This document shows positions 54,701-59,626 of a DNA stretch of 59,626 nt, one piece after another (position 1 is the first letter of the stretch; each line of letters starts with the position of its first letter). The stretch lies in NCBI GenBank assembly GCA_032718475.1, contig JAUCBJ010007510.1, positions 64,001 to 123,626 on the forward strand, given 5' to 3'. The position numbers and the translations under genes were made by a program. This DNA is from Nemertoderma westbladi (Eukaryota; Xenacoelomorpha; Nemertodermatida; Nemertodermatidae). A model generated the notes under the pieces. The model was not told the origin of the DNA, made no database searches, and saw only the letters and a list, made by a program, of their open reading frames with translations.

Positions 54701-57700
54701 GCAAGGATAGTGTTTCTAGAGGGAGCCATTTAGCTGTCCACGCAAGGATAGTGTTTCTAGAGGGAGCCATTTAGCTGTCCACGCAAGGATAGTGTTTCTA
54801 GAGGGAGCCATTTAGCTGTCCACGCAAGGATAGTGTTTCTAGAGGGAGCCATTTAGCTGTCCACGCAAGGATAGTGTTTCTAGAGGGAGCCATTTAGCTG
54901 TCCACGCAAGGATAGTGTTTCTAGAGGGAGCCATTTAGCTGTCCACGCAAGGATAGTGTTTCTAGAGGGAGCCATTTAGCTGTCCACGCAAGGATAGTGT
55001 TTCTAGAGGGAGCCATTTAGCTGTCCACGCAAGGATAGTGTTTCTAGAGGGAGCCATTTAGCTGTCCACGCAAGGATAGTGTTTCTAGAGGGAGCCATTT
55101 AGCTGTCCACGCAAGGATAGTGTTTCTAGAGGGAGCCATTTAGCTGTCCACGCAAGGATAGTGTTTCTAGAGGGAGCCATTTAGCTGTCCACGCAAGGAT
55201 AGTGTTTCTAGAGGGAGCCATTTAGCTGTCCACGCAAGGATAGTGTTTCTAGAGGGAGCCATTTAGCTGTCCACGCAAGGATAGTGTTTCTAGAGGGAGC
55301 CATTTAGCTGTCCACGCAAGGATAGTGTTTCTAGAGGGAGCCATTTAGCTGTCCACGCAAGGATAGTGTTTCTAGAGGGAGCCATTTAGCTGTCCACGCA
55401 AGGATAGTGTTTCTAGAGGGAGCCATTTAGCTGTCCACGCAAGGATAGTGTTTCTAGAGGGAGCCATTTAGCTGTCCACGCAAGGATAGTGTTTCTAGAG
55501 GGAGCCATTTAGCTGTCCACGCAAGGATAGTGTTTCTAGAGGGAGCCATTTAGCTGTCCACGCAAGGATAGTGTTTCTAGAGGGAGCCATTTAGCTGTCC
55601 ACGCAAGGATAGTGTTTCTAGAGGGAGCCATTTAGCTGTCCACGCAAGGATAGTGTTTCTAGAGGGAGCCATTTAGCTGTCCACGCAAGGATAGTGTTTC
55701 TAGAGGGAGCCATTTAGCTGTCCACGCAAGGATAGTGTTTCTAGAGGGAGCCATTTAGCTGTCCACGCAAGGATAGTGTTTCTAGAGGGAGCCATTTAGC
55801 TGTCCACGCAAGGATAGTGTTTCTAGAGGGAGCCATTTAGCTGTCCACGCAAGGATAGTGTTTCTAGAGGGAGCCATTTAGCTGTCCACGCAAGGATAGT
55901 GTTTCTAGAGGGAGCCATTTAGCTGTCCACGCAAGGATAGTGTTTCTAGAGGGAGCCATTTAGCTGTCCACGCAAGGATAGTGTTTCTAGAGGGAGCCAT
56001 TTAGCTGTCCACGCAAGGATAGTGTTTCTAGAGGGAGCCATTTAGCTGTCCACGCAAGGATAGTGTTTCTAGAGGGAGCCATTTAGCTGTCCACGCAAGG
56101 ATAGTGTTTCTAGAGGGAGCCATTTAGCTGTCCACGCAAGGATAGTGTTTCTAGAGGGAGCCATTTAGCTGTCCACGCAAGGATAGTGTTTCTAGAGGGA
56201 GCCATTTAGCTGTCCACGCAAGGATAGTGTTTCTAGAGGGAGCCATTTAGCTGTCCACGCAAGGATAGTGTTTCTAGAGGGAGCCATTTAGCTGTCCACG
56301 CAAGGATAGTGTTTCTAGAGGGAGCCATTTAGCTGTCCACGCAAGGATAGTGTTTCTAGAGGGAGCCATTTAGCTGTCCACGCAAGGATAGTGTTTCTAG
56401 AGGGAGCCATTTAGCTGTCCACGCAAGGATAGTGTTTCTAGAGGGAGCCATTTAGCTGTCCACGCAAGGATAGTGTTTCTAGAGGGAGCCATTTAGCTGT
56501 CCACGCAAGGATAGTGTTTCTAGAGGGAGCCATTTAGCTGTCCACGCAAGGATAGTGTTTCTAGAGGGAGCCATTTAGCTGTCCACGCAAGGATAGTGTT
56601 TCTAGAGGGAGCCATTTAGCTGTCCACGCAAGGATAGTGTTTCTAGAGGGAGCCATTTAGCTGTCCACGCAAGGATAGTGTTTCTAGAGGGAGCCATTTA
56701 GCTGTCCACGCAAGGATAGTGTTTCTAGAGGGAGCCATTTAGCTGTCCACGCAAGGATAGTGTTTCTAGAGGGAGCCATTTAGCTGTCCACGCAAGGATA
56801 GTGTTTCTAGAGGGAGCCATTTAGCTGTCCACGCAAGGATAGTGTTTCTAGAGGGAGCCATTTAGCTGTCCACGCAAGGATAGTGTTTCTAGAGGGAGCC
56901 ATTTAGCTGTCCACGCAAGGATAGTGTTTCTAGAGGGAGCCATTTAGCTGTCCACGCAAGGATAGTGTTTCTAGAGGGAGCCATTTAGCTGTCCACGCAA
57001 GGATAGTGTTTCTAGAGGGAGCCATTTAGCTGTCCACGCAAGGATAGTGTTTCTAGAGGGAGCCATTTAGCTGTCCACGCAAGGATAGTGTTTCTAGAGG
57101 GAGCCATTTAGCTGTCCACGCAAGGATAGTGTTTCTAGAGGGAGCCATTTAGCTGTCCACGCAAGGATAGTGTTTCTAGAGGGAGCCATTTAGCTGTCCA
57201 CGCAAGGATAGTGTTTCTAGAGGGAGCCATTTAGCTGTCCACGCAAGGATAGTGTTTCTAGAGGGAGCCATTTAGCTGTCCACGCAAGGATAGTGTTTCT
57301 AGAGGGAGCCATTTAGCTGTCCACGCAAGGATAGTGTTTCTAGAGGGAGCCATTTAGCTGTCCACGCAAGGATAGTGTTTCTAGAGGGAGCCATTTAGCT
57401 GTCCACGCAAGGATAGTGTTTCTAGAGGGAGCCATTTAGCTGTCCACGCAAGGATAGTGTTTCTAGAGGGAGCCATTTAGCTGTCCACGCAAGGATAGTG
57501 TTTCTAGAGGGAGCCATTTAGCTGTCCACGCAAGGATAGTGTTTCTAGAGGGAGCCATTTAGCTGTCCACGCAAGGATAGTGTTTCTAGAGGGAGCCATT
57601 TAGCTGTCCACGCAAGGATAGTGTTTCTAGAGGGAGCCATTTAGCTGTCCACGCAAGGATAGTGTTTCTAGAGGGAGCCATTTAGCTGTCCACGCAAGGA

Positions 57701-59626
57701 TAGTGTTTCTAGAGGGAGCCATTTAGCTGTCCACGCAAGGATAGTGTTTCTAGAGGGAGCCATTTAGCTGTCCACGCAAGGATAGTGTTTCTAGAGGGAG
57801 CCATTTAGCTGTCCACGCAAGGATAGTGTTTCTAGAGGGAGCCATTTAGCTGTCCACGCAAGGATAGTGTTTCTAGAGGGAGCCATTTAGCTGTCCACGC
57901 AAGGATAGTGTTTCTAGAGGGAGCCATTTAGCTGTCCACGCAAGGATAGTGTTTCTAGAGGGAGCCATTTAGCTGTCCACGCAAGGATAGTGTTTCTAGA
58001 GGGAGCCATTTAGCTGTCCACGCAAGGATAGTGTTTCTAGAGGGAGCCATTTAGCTGTCCACGCAAGGATAGTGTTTCTAGAGGGAGCCATTTAGCTGTC
58101 CACGCAAGGATAGTGTTTCTAGAGGGAGCCATTTAGCTGTCCACGCAAGGATAGTGTTTCTAGAGGGAGCCATTTAGCTGTCCACGCAAGGATAGTGTTT
58201 CTAGAGGGAGCCATTTAGCTGTCCACGCAAGGATAGTGTTTCTAGAGGGAGCCATTTAGCTGTCCACGCAAGGATAGTGTTTCTAGAGGGAGCCATTTAG
58301 CTGTCCACGCAAGGATAGTGTTTCTAGAGGGAGCCATTTAGCTGTCCACGCAAGGATAGTGTTTCTAGAGGGAGCCATTTAGCTGTCCACGCAAGGATAG
58401 TGTTTCTAGAGGGAGCCATTTAGCTGTCCACGCAAGGATAGTGTTTCTAGAGGGAGCCATTTAGCTGTCCACGCAAGGATAGTGTTTCTAGAGGGAGCCA
58501 TTTAGCTGTCCACGCAAGGATAGTGTTTCTAGAGGGAGCCATTTAGCTGTCCACGCAAGGATAGTGTTTCTAGAGGGAGCCATTTAGCTGTCCACGCAAG
58601 GATAGTGTTTCTAGAGGGAGCCATTTAGCTGTCCACGCAAGGATAGTGTTTCTAGAGGGAGCCATTTAGCTGTCCACGCAAGGATAGTGTTTCTAGAGGG
58701 AGCCATTTAGCTGTCCACGCAAGGATAGTGTTTCTAGAGGGAGCCATTTAGCTGTCCACGCAAGGATAGTGTTTCTAGAGGGAGCCATTTAGCTGTCCAC
58801 GCAAGGATAGTGTTTCTAGAGGGAGCCATTTAGCTGTCCACGCAAGGATAGTGTTTCTAGAGGGAGCCATTTAGCTGTCCACGCAAGGATAGTGTTTCTA
58901 GAGGGAGCCATTTAGCTGTCCACGCAAGGATAGTGTTTCTAGAGGGAGCCATTTAGCTGTCCACGCAAGGATAGTGTTTCTAGAGGGAGCCATTTAGCTG
59001 TCCACGCAAGGATAGTGTTTCTAGAGGGAGCCATTTAGCTGTCCACGCAAGGATAGTGTTTCTAGAGGGAGCCATTTAGCTGTCCACGCAAGGATAGTGT
59101 TTCTAGAGGGAGCCATTTAGCTGTCCACGCAAGGATAGTGTTTCTAGAGGGAGCCATTTAGCTGTCCACGCAAGGATAGTGTTTCTAGAGGGAGCCATTT
59201 AGCTGTCCACGCAAGGATAGTGTTTCTAGAGGGAGCCATTTAGCTGTCCACGCAAGGATAGTGTTTCTAGAGGGAGCCATTTAGCTGTCCACGCAAGGAT
59301 AGTGTTTCTAGAGGGAGCCATTTAGCTGTCCACGCAAGGATAGTGTTTCTAGAGGGAGCCATTTAGCTGTCCACGCAAGGATAGTGTTTCTAGAGGGAGC
59401 CATTTAGCTGTCCACGCAAGGATAGTGTTTCTAGAGGGAGCCATTTAGCTGTCCACGCAAGGATAGTGTTTCTAGAGGGAGCCATTTAGCTGTCCACGCA
59501 AGGATAGTGTTTCTAGAGGGAGCCATTTAGCTGTCCACGCAAGGATAGTGTTTCTAGAGGGAGCCATTTAGCTGTCCACGCAAGGATAGTGTTTCTAGAG
59601 GGAGCCATTTAGCTGTCCACGCAAGG
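48715..59626. repeat. 41-bp satellite-scale array, more than 266 copies, runs off the window
   Basis: Unit CCATTTAGCTGTCCACGCAA plus GGATAGTGTTTCTAGAGGGAG, step 41 bp (52021 to 52062). Up to about 52990 many copies carry variants (CATTAAG, GTCGACG, CAATGATAG, CATGGATAG, GACCCATT, GGCATT). Matching rare variants 615 bp apart (49518 and 50133; 49805 and 50420) show a 15-unit higher-order duplication. After about 52990 every copy I read is identical up to the end. No ORF of note. Confidence 0.97.

Overview
This window looks like non-coding-rich nuclear DNA of an invertebrate animal, most likely a bilaterian and possibly a mollusc. The reasons are: an exon of an axonemal dynein heavy chain with canonical GT/AG splice sites; an intronless seven-transmembrane receptor; several LINE families; tRNA-derived repeats; and an element built like the pearl/Helentron-type elements known from bivalves. 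Nothing is bacterial: there are no operons and the only long open frames are retrotransposons or tandem repeats whose unit length is a multiple of three. Roughly half of the window is minisatellite, in about sixteen unrelated families.

Layout. 1-2390: anonymous and AT-rich DNA with a tRNA-like remnant. 2391-3365: 48-bp array. 3432-8500: a 5'-truncated CR1-like LINE next to a long LINE on the minus strand (LINE B) whose ORF2 carries about sixteen in-frame 60-bp repeats between endonuclease and reverse transcriptase. 8838-9020: dynein exon, minus strand. 9100-12860: C-rich DNA and a 38-bp array split by a 1.3-kb pearl-like element. 13.5-14.3 kb: a tRNA-derived SINE. 14.3-20.05 kb: a minus-strand LINE (LINE C) interrupted by a decayed LTR retrotransposon with a tRNA-Gly primer site. 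20.06-21.25 kb: three adjoining arrays (20, 17 and 57 bp). 21.6-23.75 kb: a small unexplained ORF, LINE C and LINE D fragments, one of them tandemly amplified, and a 42-bp array. 24.1-25.6 kb: 53-bp array. 26.19-27.39 kb: the GPCR-like gene, the best host-gene candidate. 27.4-36.4 kb: arrays of 43, 18/17, 63, 43/32, 32 and 39 bp.

36400-44381 is the most remarkable object: an 8-kb foldback element with 5'-AG...CT-3' ends, a 6-bp target duplication (ACTATA), inverted arms of 2.6 and 3.6 kb, a self-complementary 22-bp satellite in both arms, and a central zinc-finger/acidic/coiled-coil gene broken by frameshifts. It sits inside a 39-bp minisatellite. The ends and target-site size fit Polinton/Maverick elements, but no polymerase, integrase or capsid gene is present, so it would be non-autonomous. 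Its right arm also contains an exon-like segment with good splice sites, flanked by identical 634-bp direct repeats.

44.4-48.7 kb: remainder of the 39-bp array, short repeats and a plus-strand LINE C copy. 48.7 kb to the end: a 41-bp array of more than 10.9 kb that runs off the window and becomes invariant over its last 6.6 kb. There is no pathway linking the genes; the connecting theme is transposon insertion, capture and conversion of transposon pieces into tandem arrays.
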